Position numbers and translations under genes: made by a program. DNA of 46,526 nucleotides from the NCBI GenBank assembly GCA_029237685.1, contig JAQZBV010000038.1:1-46526 (forward strand), written 5' to 3'. Shown here in pieces: positions 8,475-17,146 of this stretch (position 1 is its first letter; each line of letters starts with the position of its first letter). This DNA is from Cytophagaceae bacterium (lineage in GTDB: Bacteria; Bacteroidota; Bacteroidia; Cytophagales; Cytophagaceae). Below the pieces are notes generated by a model. The model was not told the origin of the DNA and searched no databases. It saw only the letters and a program-made list of their open reading frames with translations.

Positions 8475-11400
8475 ATGACTTCTTTTTATCAAAAGACCAA
8501 AGCTATTTTGACTGCGGCGCTCATTGCGATGACAATGACGGCTCACGCAGCATTTGTGCGAAATCTTCCGACGGAGATTAAGCAGCCCGACGGGGTAACG
8601 CTGCATGTACTCGCTTCCGGTGACGAGCACTACAACTGGGTACATGATCAGAACAATTTTACCATCATTAAAAACAAAGCAACCGGTTACTTCGTGTATG
8701 CTACCAAAGTCAACGGATTGTTGCAGCCTACGGATTATGTAGTAGGTAAAGTAAATCCCGCTCAGGTAGGCCTTACTCCCGGCTTGTTGGACGATGCATC
8801 GGTGATCAAAGAAAAATCTGAAAAAGCAGAAGCCGGTAGAGTAGAAAAACAAAAACGCTATGCTTCCGTGGCACAGCCTGATGTAGTATCTACCGGCAAC
8901 TACAACAACCTTGTAGTCTACATTCAATTCAGCGATCAGGTTTCCGAAGAATGGACCTTGACGAAAGCGGAATCGGAAAACAGATTTAACGGTTCAGGTA
9001 TCGTATCTGTCAATGACTTTTTCAAAGAAGTATCCGCCAACCAATTGAATGTTACCTCTACCTTCTACCCGCAATCAAGCAATGTGTATCCGATTTCTTA
9101 CACGGATTCTCATCCGAGAAGCTACTACCAGAAAGATACGCCGGATGGTTACGGGACAGATCCAAACGGATCAACCAACAGAGAACATGAGTTGTTGAAG
9201 AATGCGATCAACTATGTAAGCAGCCAGGTGCCAAGTTCATTGAACATAGACATCAACAACGACGGTTTAGTAGACAACGTGGTATTCGTGATCAAAGGAT
9301 ATACCGAAGGATGGGCAGAATTGTTATGGCCTCACCGTTGGTCTCTGTTTTCACAAAATGTATACATTGGCAGCAAAAGAGTATACGATTACAATTTGGT
9401 TTTCGGAACATCATTAGGCGTAGGTGTGATCAGTCACGAATTGTTTCACTCTTTCGGTGCCCCGGATTTGTATGAATATTCTAACTGGAATCCTGCCGGG
9501 CCTTCGGTAGGTCCTTGGGACTTGATGGCCAGCGAAGACTGGAATACCCCACAACACATGGGTGCCCACATGAAAGAAAAATACGGACAATGGACAACCA
9601 TTCCTGAAATTAAAACGAATGGTACTTACACGTTGCAACCATTTTCTACCAGCACTTTATCCGCGTACAAAATAAAACTACCGAACACGACCGACTACCT
9701 GGTCTTGGAATACCGTAAGAAAGAAGGCCGCTACGAAATCATGCTGCCTAATTCTGGACTTATTGTTACTCTCATTCACGAGGGAGGCAACAATGCCGGA
9801 GGTCCGATCAATGAAGTGTATGTGTTCAGACCAGACGGAACTCCGACTAATTCAGGGTACATCCATGACGCGGCTTTCAGCGCAGGAGGCAGAACAAGCT
9901 TCAGCGACCAAACCAATCCTTCTTGTTTCAAGAGTGATGGCACGCCTTGCGGCTTGGGGGCTTACGGCATCAGTAACATTTCAGCAGCAGGCACTAGTAT
10001 TTCTTTTACTTATACTGCACCGGTAACTCCTTCCTGCACTACTCCAGCTTGGGATGCCGCAGCGATCTATACTAATGGAATGGAAGCTTCTTATGCCAAT
10101 AATAAGTACCGCGCCAGATGGTGGACACAAAACAATCGTCCTGACTTAAACTCTGGCGCAGGTCAGGTATGGGAGTTGCTTGGACCTTGCGGGAACTCTA
10201 ACGTAGACCCTACCATCAGCATCACTGCTCCGACACAGAACCAGGAAATCTGGCAGTACCCAAGCACCGCCGCTCCTATCGATGTATTGGTAAATACCAA
10301 CCATGCACAAACACCGATTGACTCCGTTCGTTTCATTGTCGTAGAAACAGTATGTAACGGCCCTGGTTGCAACAATGTCACCAGGTATACCAAAACGGTT
10401 TATCCATTTACATTGAGCTATCAATCCGCTTTGAGCAACAATGGATACACGGAAGTTACCGCTATCGCGTTCTCTCATGGTGTGGCGTCTGTACAATCAA
10501 CAGTAAGCTACTATGTTCGTCCGCTTCCTGAACTGACTATTTTGTCTCCCGCAGATAACAGTTCCATCACACCTGGTGCCACTTCTGTATTGATTGATGT
10601 AGAAGTAAACAGCCAGAAAGTATTCATCGACTCTGTTGTATATACGGTGTATGACACAAAACTCAGCGGCCAGAATGGAATAACTACAGAACGTAAATTC
10701 AAAGTGACGGCTGCTCCTTACGATTTGACATTCCCCGTTCTTGCAGACCAAACATTCACAAAAGTTTTTGCATTGGCTTATGCCAATCAAGGTAAAACTT
10801 CACAATCTAAATCTGTCACCTTCAACTACAATGCATTGCCAGTAGTGACCATTACAGCTCCTGCTACGAACAGCAAATTCAATGTCGGTGGTTCTGTCAC
10901 AGTAAAAGGCACCGCTACAGATCCGGACGGTTCAGTGGTGAAAGTAGAGATCTACTCTCCACATATTCCAAACAGTACGGTTACACTCACTGCCGCTCCA
11001 TACGAAGCGACTTTTACAAACCTGCAAACATCAGGTCAAAGAGGTCTTACTACCTTTATTGTAAAAGCTACGGACGACAAAGGCGCTGTCAATGCAGCAT
11101 CTATCGATGTTTTTGAAAATAAATCACCGGTAGTAACGATTACTGCTCCATTACCTAAGTACAACAACAATAACATTGTTTACTTAGTAGGTGGCACCAT
11201 TACAGTAACAGCCAATGCTACAGATGCAGACGGCTCCATTGCTAAAGTGGAGATTTCACAAGGTGCCAATGCACCGGTAGTGAAAACAGCGGCACCTTAT
11301 ACCGCCACGTTTACCAACTTACCGGCTCCTGCTCCTGACGGTTCGATTTACTTTACGGTAAAAGCATTTGATAACGATGGGGCAACCGCTTCTTCTTTAA

Positions 11401-12110
11401 TCGTGGCTTATAAAAACCGTATCCCGACAGTAGCCATCACGGCACCGGCTAACAATTCATCTGCCGCACCGGGCTCTACGATCCACATCACTACGCTAGC
11501 GAATGATGTGGATGGCGCCGTGGCTAAAGTAGAGTTCTACAATGGTACCACTAAATTAGGAGAGTCGACAACAACTCCGTATTCTTTCTCGATTACCAAT
11601 GCGGTAGCAGGTGCTTACTCCCTGACAGCTAAGGTAACGGATGACTTGGGCCAATCAACGAATTCTTCGGTGGTGACAGTAAACGTAATGGCTAACACCT
11701 GCACAGTTGCGGCATGGAGCAGCACGGCTACTTACAATACCGGAAACAGAGCCTCTACAGGTGGCATTGTTTACGAAGCGAAATGGTGGTCACAAAATAA
11801 TGATCCGGCTACTAACTCAGGTCAATATGACGTGTGGAAAGTCATCGGTCCTTGCAACGCTCGTTTGAGTGCCGTAGAATCCTTGAATGCAGTGACTTTG
11901 TCTCCGGTACCATTCAGCGATGAATTGTTGATCAGCATCAAAGAAGATCAGGCACACATTGAATTGTACAACCTGTTCGGCACGAAAGTAGCGGAAGCAG
12001 ACGGAAGCGGAATTGTTACAGTGCCGACCAATGCTTTTGCTCCCGGTCTCTACCTGTGCAAAGTTTTTGTAAGCGGCGAAAGCAGATCGTTTACAGTATT
12101 GAAAAGATAA
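8475..12110 (+). CDS. Secreted M6-family metalloprotease with Ig-like repeats, two CBM5/12-like modules and T9SS sorting domain
   Basis: The 1211-residue protein has a signal peptide at 1-26 (cleaved after AHA), a propeptide to about 140, and an M6 (immune inhibitor A-like) peptidase domain at about 145-420. The zinc motif HELFHSFGAPD starts at H321, and GPWDLMASEDWNTP follows. A module at about 519-570 has the aromatic pattern of chitin-binding CBM5/12 (CTTPAWDAAAIY, RARWWTQNNRPD, VWELLGPC) and is nearly duplicated at about 1075-1127 (KWWSQNNDP, VWKVIGPC). Between them are about five bacterial Ig-like repeats with TITAP openings and DPDGSV/DADGSI loops. The final 75 residues form a type A T9SS sorting domain ending SFTVLKR. 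It is likely secreted and anchored on the cell surface, and degrades proteins attached to a polysaccharide matrix (inference). Confidence 0.93.
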   Translation: MTSFYQKTKAILTAALIAMTMTAHAAFVRNLPTEIKQPDGVTLHVLASGDEHYNWVHDQNNFTIIKNKATGYFVYATKVNGLLQPTDYVVGKVNPAQVGLTPGLLDDASVIKEKSEKAEAGRVEKQKRYASVAQPDVVSTGNYNNLVVYIQFSDQVSEEWTLTKAESENRFNGSGIVSVNDFFKEVSANQLNVTSTFYPQSSNVYPISYTDSHPRSYYQKDTPDGYGTDPNGSTNREHELLKNAINYVSSQVPSSLNIDINNDGLVDNVVFVIKGYTEGWAELLWPHRWSLFSQNVYIGSKRVYDYNLVFGTSLGVGVISHELFHSFGAPDLYEYSNWNPAGPSVGPWDLMASEDWNTPQHMGAHMKEKYGQWTTIPEIKTNGTYTLQPFSTSTLSAYKIKLPNTTDYLVLEYRKKEGRYEIMLPNSGLIVTLIHEGGNNAGGPINEVYVFRPDGTPTNSGYIHDAAFSAGGRTSFSDQTNPSCFKSDGTPCGLGAYGISNISAAGTSISFTYTAPVTPSCTTPAWDAAAIYTNGMEASYANNKYRARWWTQNNRPDLNSGAGQVWELLGPCGNSNVDPTISITAPTQNQEIWQYPSTAAPIDVLVNTNHAQTPIDSVRFIVVETVCNGPGCNNVTRYTKTVYPFTLSYQSALSNNGYTEVTAIAFSHGVASVQSTVSYYVRPLPELTILSPADNSSITPGATSVLIDVEVNSQKVFIDSVVYTVYDTKLSGQNGITTERKFKVTAAPYDLTFPVLADQTFTKVFALAYANQGKTSQSKSVTFNYNALPVVTITAPATNSKFNVGGSVTVKGTATDPDGSVVKVEIYSPHIPNSTVTLTAAPYEATFTNLQTSGQRGLTTFIVKATDDKGAVNAASIDVFENKSPVVTITAPLPKYNNNNIVYLVGGTITVTANATDADGSIAKVEISQGANAPVVKTAAPYTATFTNLPAPAPDGSIYFTVKAFDNDGATASSLIVAYKNRIPTVAITAPANNSSAAPGSTIHITTLANDVDGAVAKVEFYNGTTKLGESTTTPYSFSITNAVAGAYSLTAKVTDDLGQSTNSSVVTVNVMANTCTVAAWSSTATYNTGNRASTGGIVYEAKWWSQNNDPATNSGQYDVWKVIGPCNARLSAVESLNAVTLSPVPFSDELLISIKEDQAHIELYNLFGTKVAEADGSGIVTVPTNAFAPGLYLCKVFVSGESRSFTVLKR

Positions 12111-12137
12111 TAAGCTAATGTTGTTTTGTTAAATGAG

Positions 12138-12169
12138 ACCCGTCTCGGTTTTATCGGGGCGGGTTTTTT
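12138..12169 (+). terminator. Rho-independent terminator of the M6 protease gene
   Basis: A 10-bp stem (ACCCGTCTCG with CGGGGCGGGT, including two G-T pairs) and a 7-nt loop are followed by TTTTTT. It starts 27 bp after the stop codon of the protease. Confidence 0.85.
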
Positions 12170-12210
12170 AACTAGCTGTCTAACCCCTAAATCCCCTGAA
12201 GGGGACTTTT

Positions 12211-12268
12211 AGAAAGAGAAACAGAAAGAGAAAGAGTGTGGCCTCTTTCTCTTTCTGTTTCTCTTTCT
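12211..12268. repeat. Perfect 26-bp inverted repeat built from hexamers (AGAAAG/AGAAAC)
   Basis: The left arm, 12211-12236, is the exact reverse complement of 12243-12268, with a 6-nt loop TGTGGC. Each arm is itself a tandem of AGAAAG/AGAAAC units. The right arm runs into a T-rich stretch, so it could act as a second terminator. It belongs to the class of intergenic short-word palindromes seen elsewhere in the window, though its period is 6, not 7. Confidence 0.85.
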
Positions 12269-12293
12269 TTTTTAGGGCTATCCTCTACGGTAT

Positions 12294-12301
12294 TAATTTT
12301 G
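12294..12301 (+). promoter_or_regulatory. Candidate -7 box (TAATTTTG) for the SDR gene
   Basis: It matches the Bacteroidota sigma-A -7 consensus TAnnTTTG, 47 bp before the ATG at 12349. No clean -33 TTTG at the usual spacing was found, so this is tentative. Confidence 0.35.
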
Positions 12302-12348
12302 CACTAAGACTAAAATAAATAAGTATATTTTGGTCTTAATAGAATAGC

Positions 12349-13170
12349 ATGTATCAGAAGTTCAACAGAAGATTAACCGGCCAGACCGCTCTTGTAACAG
12401 GTTCAAGTTCAGGAATTGGAAGTGCAGTAGCGTTGGCCCTGGCCAAAGAAGGGGCAAACCTGATCATCAATTACGCCAATGACGAAGAAGGTGCAAATAA
12501 AATCGTAGAGTCGATCAATAACGATGACGTATGTGGAACAGCCATAGCGGTGCAGGCTGATGTCAGCAAAGAAGATCAGGTGCAGTCCATGTTCAGGAAA
12601 GCGATTGCACATTATGGGACCGTGGATATCCTGGTCAACAATGCCGGCTTACAGAAAGATGCAGCATTCCATGAAATGACTTTAGCGGAATGGCAAACAG
12701 TGATTGACATCAACCTTACCGGTCAATTCCTCTGTGCACGAGAGGCGGTGAGGGAATTTTTAAAAAGGGGTCCAAGGCCGGAAGTCTCTGTGGCGTTAGG
12801 AAAAATTATTTGCATGAGTTCGGTACACGAAGTGATTCCCTGGGGAGGACATGTCAACTATGCAGCCTCTAAAGGAGGAGTAATGCTCCTGATGAAATCG
12901 ATGGCACAAGAGTTAGGCGCTAAGAAAATAAGAATCAACAGCATTGCTCCAGGAGCCATTAAAACTCCTATTAATAACGAAGCATGGGAGACTCCGGAAG
13001 CCGAACAAAAATTATTGAAATTAATTCCGTATAATCGGGTAGGTGAAACCTCAGACATCGGTTCTGTAGCCGCCTGGCTTGCTTCGGATGAGTCGGATTA
13101 TATTCACGGCACAACGATCTTTGTGGATGGGGGTATGACCTTGTATCCGGGGTTTTATGGAAATGGATAA
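12349..13170 (+). CDS. SDR-family oxidoreductase, probable glucose 1-dehydrogenase
   Basis: This is a classical short-chain dehydrogenase of 273 residues: nucleotide-binding TGSSSGIG at 17-24, NNAG at 97-100, and a catalytic Ser at 157/158, Tyr171 and Lys175 in SSVHEVIPW...NYAASKGG. The SSVHE-IPW segment, PGAIKTPIN and the C-terminal DGGMTLYPGF match Bacillus-type glucose 1-dehydrogenases (beta-D-glucose to gluconolactone, NAD(P)) better than generic 3-oxoacyl reductases. Substrate assignment is by family resemblance; other sugars are possible. It is preceded by a hexamer palindrome and followed by a 7-mer repeat array. A second enzyme gene follows 58 bp downstream. Confidence 0.85.
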   Translation: MYQKFNRRLTGQTALVTGSSSGIGSAVALALAKEGANLIINYANDEEGANKIVESINNDDVCGTAIAVQADVSKEDQVQSMFRKAIAHYGTVDILVNNAGLQKDAAFHEMTLAEWQTVIDINLTGQFLCAREAVREFLKRGPRPEVSVALGKIICMSSVHEVIPWGGHVNYAASKGGVMLLMKSMAQELGAKKIRINSIAPGAIKTPINNEAWETPEAEQKLLKLIPYNRVGETSDIGSVAAWLASDESDYIHGTTIFVDGGMTLYPGFYGNG

Positions 13171-13176
13171 TATAGA

Positions 13177-13211
13177 GAGAACTGAGATCTGAAATCAGAG
13201 ATCTGAAAAAA
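13177..13211. repeat. Heptamer array GAGAACT-GAGATCT-GAAATCA-GAGATCT-GAAAAAA
   Basis: Five consecutive 7-mers in perfect register occupy the gap between the SDR stop (13170) and the HD-hydrolase start (13229). Word order parallels the array at 27732-27766: the word series GAGA-CT, GAGA-CT, GAAA-CA, GAGA-CT is the same, but A is replaced by T at the fifth base of words 2, 3 and 4. Confidence 0.8.
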
Positions 13212-13228
13212 TTATATACTGTCGATAT

Positions 13229-13843
13229 ATGCTAAAAGAGACATTCGAAACACTCTTATTAAATTATACGAACCGCAAAGAGCTAATCGGTAATTTGTGG
13301 GAAGAAATTGAAAAGAATCATTCAAATAAAAAAAGACATTATCACACCCTATCTCATTTGGAAAATCTGTTGACTCAACTGACCCCAATCAAGGATAAAA
13401 TAAACGATTGGCACTGCATTTCATTCACACTCTATTACCACGACATCGTATACAATGCATTGAATTCCGACAACGAAGAAAAGAGTGCAGAACTCGCGGA
13501 GAAAAGAATGAAACAACTGTCAATGCCAGCTGAAATGATCGAAAAGTGCAAAGCGCAGATTCTAGCCACTAAAAAACACCTGGACAATTCAGATACTGAT
13601 ACCAATTATTTTACAGATGCTGACTTGTCAGTCTTAGGGCAAGATTGGGAAATATATGCTGAGTATTATCAAAATGTAAGAAAGGAATATTCTGTTTATC
13701 CAAATTTGATTTATAATCCGGGAAGAAAGAAAGTGCTAAAACATTTTTTGGAAATGGGAAGAATTTATAAGACGGAATATTTCTATTCGAAATTTGAGAA
13801 ACAGGCAAAACAGAATTTACAGAAGGAATTAGAATTACTTTAA
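13229..13843 (+). CDS. Predicted metal-dependent HD-superfamily phosphohydrolase (COG4339-like)
   Basis: The 204-residue cytosolic protein has RHYHTLSHL (R36-H37, H39, H43) and the HD pair H71-D72 in LYYHDIVYN. The late DADLSVLG and YNPGRKKVLKHFL motifs are typical of this group of stand-alone HD proteins annotated as predicted metal-dependent hydrolases. The physiological substrate of the family is not established. No signal peptide. The start ATG at 13229 gives the family's normal length. It is followed 12 bp later by a secreted protein gene, so the two may be co-transcribed. Confidence 0.85.
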   Translation: MLKETFETLLLNYTNRKELIGNLWEEIEKNHSNKKRHYHTLSHLENLLTQLTPIKDKINDWHCISFTLYYHDIVYNALNSDNEEKSAELAEKRMKQLSMPAEMIEKCKAQILATKKHLDNSDTDTNYFTDADLSVLGQDWEIYAEYYQNVRKEYSVYPNLIYNPGRKKVLKHFLEMGRIYKTEYFYSKFEKQAKQNLQKELELL

Positions 13844-13855
13844 AAGAAATCGTTC

Positions 13856-14419
13856 ATGTTAAAGAGATTATTATTGGTCATTTTATTTTTCAGCCTTTTC
13901 TTAATTGCCAAAGCCCAAGTCTACGAACCAGCCTTTATACTCACGGTGTTCGGCGATACCATTCGTTGTCAGCTCAAGCACATTCGCTTCATCAGCAGCA
14001 AAACGGAATTCCGTTACAAGAAATCGTTGGAAGACAAAAAGGATTTATTCATCAATGCGAAAGACGTCTTATGGATCATAACACCTAAAGACACCTTCGA
14101 ATGTCTGGCAATGGATAAAGGCCTGTACAAAGGACAAGTGAATGCTTATAAGTTGCTTTCCAACGGACACCTGAGGTTGTACGAGCAAGATCACTTTACA
14201 AAAGCGGGAGGCGAAGCTGCCGCTTCATTCTTTGTTAAAAAAGAAGGAATGATCCTGCAGGAGATCACGGCCATGGATTATAAAAAGTACCTGCTTATCT
14301 ATGGTGCCGATCAGCCGGATAATAAAGCGAAGGTGGATCAGTTGCTCTATAAGGAAGAAAGCCTGATGCAGTACGTCAAGACATACAATGACTGGCATGA
14401 CGGTCAAAAGACAGAATAA
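13856..14419 (+). CDS. Secreted protein of unknown function
   Basis: A 187-residue protein with a clear signal peptide (MLKRLLLVILFFSLFLIAKAQ, cut after KAQ). The mature part begins with a strand-rich segment, ILTVFGDTIRCQLKHIRF, of the kind found in many Bacteroidota periplasmic proteins, and then becomes mixed alpha/beta. I do not recognise a named family. It starts 12 bp after the HD hydrolase gene and ends in a strong bidirectional terminator shared with the convergent gene at 14472. Confidence 0.75.
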   Translation: MLKRLLLVILFFSLFLIAKAQVYEPAFILTVFGDTIRCQLKHIRFISSKTEFRYKKSLEDKKDLFINAKDVLWIITPKDTFECLAMDKGLYKGQVNAYKLLSNGHLRLYEQDHFTKAGGEAAASFFVKKEGMILQEITAMDYKKYLLIYGADQPDNKAKVDQLLYKEESLMQYVKTYNDWHDGQKTE

Positions 14420-14456
14420 AAAAAAGGTCCCGCTTATTCAGCGGGACCTTTTTTTT
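14418..14456. terminator. Bidirectional Rho-independent terminator between convergent genes
   Basis: A 9-bp GC-rich stem GGTCCCGCT/AGCGGGACC around TATTC is flanked by an A-run on the left and a T-run on the right, so it can terminate transcription from both sides (genes ending at 14419 and 14472). Confidence 0.92.
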
Positions 14457-14471
14457 ATGAAATGGTGTAGA

Positions 14472-15143
14472 CTAGAAGCGGATACCTGCTTCTAAGCCGA
14501 TCAGATCCATGTGTGTTCTTCCCCATTTGTTATAATCGTAATTGTCAGTATTTGTTAATGTTACATTGGTCAATCCTCTGTTATAATAAAATCCTGCAAA
14601 CAATGCATTAGACTCTCCGATTTTATACAATACCCCAACACCAAAGTATAAACCAACGTCTACTGGTGAGATGATTTTGTCATCCACTTCATCATCATTA
14701 CCTACTATAAATGTTCCTCCGGAGCTTTTTAGTTTTTCTGAAATCTTGAAGTTGATAGTTGGTCCGAGTTGAAAATATAGCTGCATATCAGTAGCAATTT
14801 CATTGGTGAATGCCTTAAATGTAACAGGAGTTTGCACATATTGAACATTACGTTTGAAATGATAGCTACCAAATGGTGATTCATACTTCGCATTGGCCTG
14901 TGTGGATACATAATTTAAACCAAGATTAAAGGCTAAATTATCCGTGATAAAAAAATCTAAAGCTGCACCTCCGACAAAGGCTACACCTGTTCCATTGCTA
15001 GAAGGACTAATGCCATCATTACCATCTTTATCAATAACGCGTGTTAGTGCTATCGCCGGAGAAACCTTTAGGCTAAATTTAATTTGAGAAAAAGCATTGA
15101 ATGCCAGCAAACAAAAGATGAAAAGTAAACCTGTTTTTTTCAT
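14472..15143 (-). CDS. Outer-membrane beta-barrel protein (PorT/OmpA-like barrel family)
   Basis: The 223-residue protein has a signal peptide, MKKTGLLFIFCLLAFNAFSQ. Repeated amphipathic strands follow (FFITDNLAFNLGLNYVS, MQLYFQLGPTINFKIS, VGLYFGVGVLYKIG), with a terminal strand ending in Phe (LIGLEAGIRF), the C-terminal pattern of outer-membrane barrels. This fits the broad PorT/OMP_b-brl family of Bacteroidota, mostly of unknown function. It is divergent from gldB and shares a convergent terminator with the gene at 13856. Confidence 0.85.
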   Translation of the reverse strand: MKKTGLLFIFCLLAFNAFSQIKFSLKVSPAIALTRVIDKDGNDGISPSSNGTGVAFVGGAALDFFITDNLAFNLGLNYVSTQANAKYESPFGSYHFKRNVQYVQTPVTFKAFTNEIATDMQLYFQLGPTINFKISEKLKSSGGTFIVGNDDEVDDKIISPVDVGLYFGVGVLYKIGESNALFAGFYYNRGLTNVTLTNTDNYDYNKWGRTHMDLIGLEAGIRF

Positions 15144-15210
15144 AATAGCATCGTTTAGTTAAAAGTTAGTTCTCGTGAAACATTAATAGTGAAGATTCAT
15201 ACGTTATTCC

Positions 15211-15218
15211 TACCTTTG
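15211..15218 (+). promoter_or_regulatory. Candidate -7 box (TACCTTTG) upstream of gldB
   Basis: It matches TAnnTTTG exactly, 41 bp before the gldB ATG at 15260, placing the transcription start near 15225. A -33 TTTG at ideal spacing is not obvious. Confidence 0.4.
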
Positions 15219-15259
15219 GGTTGGGAATAATCACCCCCTATCTCGCTTAAATTAACACT

Positions 15260-16273
15260 ATGAAAGTCGATTATACAAAATTATTGCTCATAATCTGTAC
15301 AGTTTTCGTCTTGATAAGCTGTTCAGGAGATGGAAAAAAGGAGGTTCCTCCTATCAAAAATCCCGTTGCCGTAAAGCTTATCAGGCTTGAAAAACAGCTG
15401 TTTGCCTTAAAAAGCAAAGAGGAAACGCGTGCTTTTTTGACCCGCACACCTGCTTTTACACGTCTTTACATCGGAGACGAGGATTCCATCATTGATGATC
15501 AGGTGACGGATTTCATGTTCGAGTTTTACAGCAATCCTAAACTGAAAGAATTTTACCGTTATACGGATTCTTCTTTCAGCGATACAGTAGCCTTGAGAGA
15601 AAGCTTTGCGGATTTATTTGGTCGTGTCAAAGAAAATTTTCCTGACTTTGTACCACCGGTGGTCTATACTGTAGTAACGGGTTTTCGTTTTGACAAAGAC
15701 ATTGCCATCAGTGATTCAGCAGTGGTGATCAGCATCGATTATTTTCTAGGGGATAAAGCTCCTTTTCGTCCCAATAATTACGATTATTTTCTGAAGCGTT
15801 ACGACAAGCCTTACATGGTACCCATGATCGGATTGGCGCTTTCTACAAAGTATAATCGAAACAATGAAAACGATAAAACCATGTTGGCGAGCATGATTTA
15901 TTATGGCAAGGCGCATTACTTCCTGGAGAAAACCATGCCTGCGCTGGAAGATTCATTGAACATTATGTATTCGGAAAAAGAATTAAAGAGCGCGCAGGAA
16001 AATTTGTCTACAATATGGGCACATTTTGTGGAGCGTAAACTGTTGTATGAAACGAGTCATCGCGCATTGGAGAATTACGTAGGGGAATCACCAGCGACCA
16101 ATGAAATCAGTAAGGAAGCTCCCGGTCGTATAGGGCGTTGGCTGGGATGGCTGATAGTCAGAGAATACATGGCTAAACATCCGGAAGTCACTTTGAAACA
16201 ATTGATGGAACAAACGGATGCTCAGAAGATTTTCAAAGAATCTGGCTTCCGACCAGAGAAGGAAAAGAAATAA
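15260..16273 (+). CDS. gldB: Gliding-motility lipoprotein GldB
   Basis: The 337-residue lipoprotein has signal peptide MKVDYTKLLLIICTVFVLISC with lipobox Cys21. The body matches GldB: RLEKQLFAL near the N-terminus, MIYYGKAHYFLEKTMPAL in the centre, WAHFVERKLLY, and the C-terminal PGRIGRWLGWLIVREYM. GldB was identified in Flavobacterium johnsoniae as a lipoprotein required for gliding. It is also widespread in non-gliding Bacteroidota, so its presence alone does not prove motility. No other gld or spr genes are in the window. It is monocistronic, ending in a 19-bp terminator hairpin. Confidence 0.92.
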   Translation: MKVDYTKLLLIICTVFVLISCSGDGKKEVPPIKNPVAVKLIRLEKQLFALKSKEETRAFLTRTPAFTRLYIGDEDSIIDDQVTDFMFEFYSNPKLKEFYRYTDSSFSDTVALRESFADLFGRVKENFPDFVPPVVYTVVTGFRFDKDIAISDSAVVISIDYFLGDKAPFRPNNYDYFLKRYDKPYMVPMIGLALSTKYNRNNENDKTMLASMIYYGKAHYFLEKTMPALEDSLNIMYSEKELKSAQENLSTIWAHFVERKLLYETSHRALENYVGESPATNEISKEAPGRIGRWLGWLIVREYMAKHPEVTLKQLMEQTDAQKIFKESGFRPEKEKK

Positions 16274-16297
16274 TCTCACTGGCGTATTTTTTGTTTA

Positions 16298-16350
16298 AAA
16301 GGACAAGGAAACTTTTGGGTTGACTAAAAAGTTTCCTTGTCCTTTCTTTT
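16298..16350 (+). terminator. 19-bp stem terminator after gldB
   Basis: The left arm, 16298-16316, is perfectly complementary to 16327-16345 (core GGACAAGGAAAC/GTTTCCTTGTCC) with a 10-nt loop, followed by CTTTT. The stem is unusually long for a terminator and lies only 9 bp upstream of the next gene. Confidence 0.85.
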
Positions 16351-16358
16351 AAAACGCT

Positions 16359-17138
16359 ATGAGAAGTTGTAATTCCTATATCATAACCATTGCTTTCCTT
16401 TGCCTCGTTATCCTATTTTTATTGATGTCCTGTAAAAAGGAAAAACATGATCCAGGACCTTATGGCTATTGGAACGTACCCGATGGTGGTACCGCAGTGA
16501 TTGAAAATGCCAACCTGTCCGGCAGGGGATTATTGACCAATAGAGCGAATACCACCTGGATCATCAGAGGGAATGTAACGGTCGATGATTTAAGTGTCAT
16601 CGGTCGCGTCATTGTTGCTGAAGGGGCCATTGTACATGTGAATGGATTGATCAATGTCGCTGGAGGTGCGAAGCTTACGTTGCAAGGTCATGTATTTTCT
16701 AACACCTTGACGCAGGTCGGTAATATCTATTTCCATGACGCACGCGTGCAGGTGTCGGGGCAATATACATTGGCAGGGGGCACTTCTACATACCTGGAGA
16801 ATAGTCTAATCGAAGTCAATGACCTCAGATTTCAAGGAGCAGTGTATGGTTTAGAGAATGACCACACGCAAGCCACCAATGTATATTCGGTATTTTATAT
16901 TCATGGCTCCAATCCATACCTTAACAGAGCATCGGGCACAACCGTCTGCGGTCCTGTTTTGTTGACCTACAACAATGATCAGGGTTCATCAGGTATTGCA
17001 CTGAATGATTATACCGCAACAGCTATCGCTGCGAAACCTGAATTAAGAGGCATTTACAATCTACCTTCAGACATTTCATTTTATCGTTATGCAGATGAAG
17101 GTTGCTCGCCGGTTGCATCAGCGCCTGCTCCATTTTAA
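16359..17138 (+). CDS. Lipoprotein of unknown function, probable beta-solenoid
   Basis: This 259-residue protein has a lipoprotein signal (LFLLMSC, Cys25). The mature region opens YGYWNVPDGGTAVIENANLSG and continues with short hydrophobic strands separated by Gly/Asn turns (TTWIIRGNVTVDDLSVIGRVIVAEGAIVHV written in pieces), suggesting a right-handed beta-helix or bactofilin-like stack. Residues about 35-145 are colinear with the next gene product. No catalytic motif is seen. It lies directly downstream of the gldB terminator and is probably co-transcribed with its paralogue at 17147. Confidence 0.75.
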   Translation: MRSCNSYIITIAFLCLVILFLLMSCKKEKHDPGPYGYWNVPDGGTAVIENANLSGRGLLTNRANTTWIIRGNVTVDDLSVIGRVIVAEGAIVHVNGLINVAGGAKLTLQGHVFSNTLTQVGNIYFHDARVQVSGQYTLAGGTSTYLENSLIEVNDLRFQGAVYGLENDHTQATNVYSVFYIHGSNPYLNRASGTTVCGPVLLTYNNDQGSSGIALNDYTATAIAAKPELRGIYNLPSDISFYRYADEGCSPVASAPAPF

Positions 17139-17146
17139 CAACAGCT

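Noticed and set aside
8358..8927. 189-residue minus-strand frame opposite the M6 protease start
   Set aside because: It lies antisense to the signal peptide and propeptide of a clearly coding gene and shows Cys/Phe/Tyr-rich composition typical of a shadow frame.
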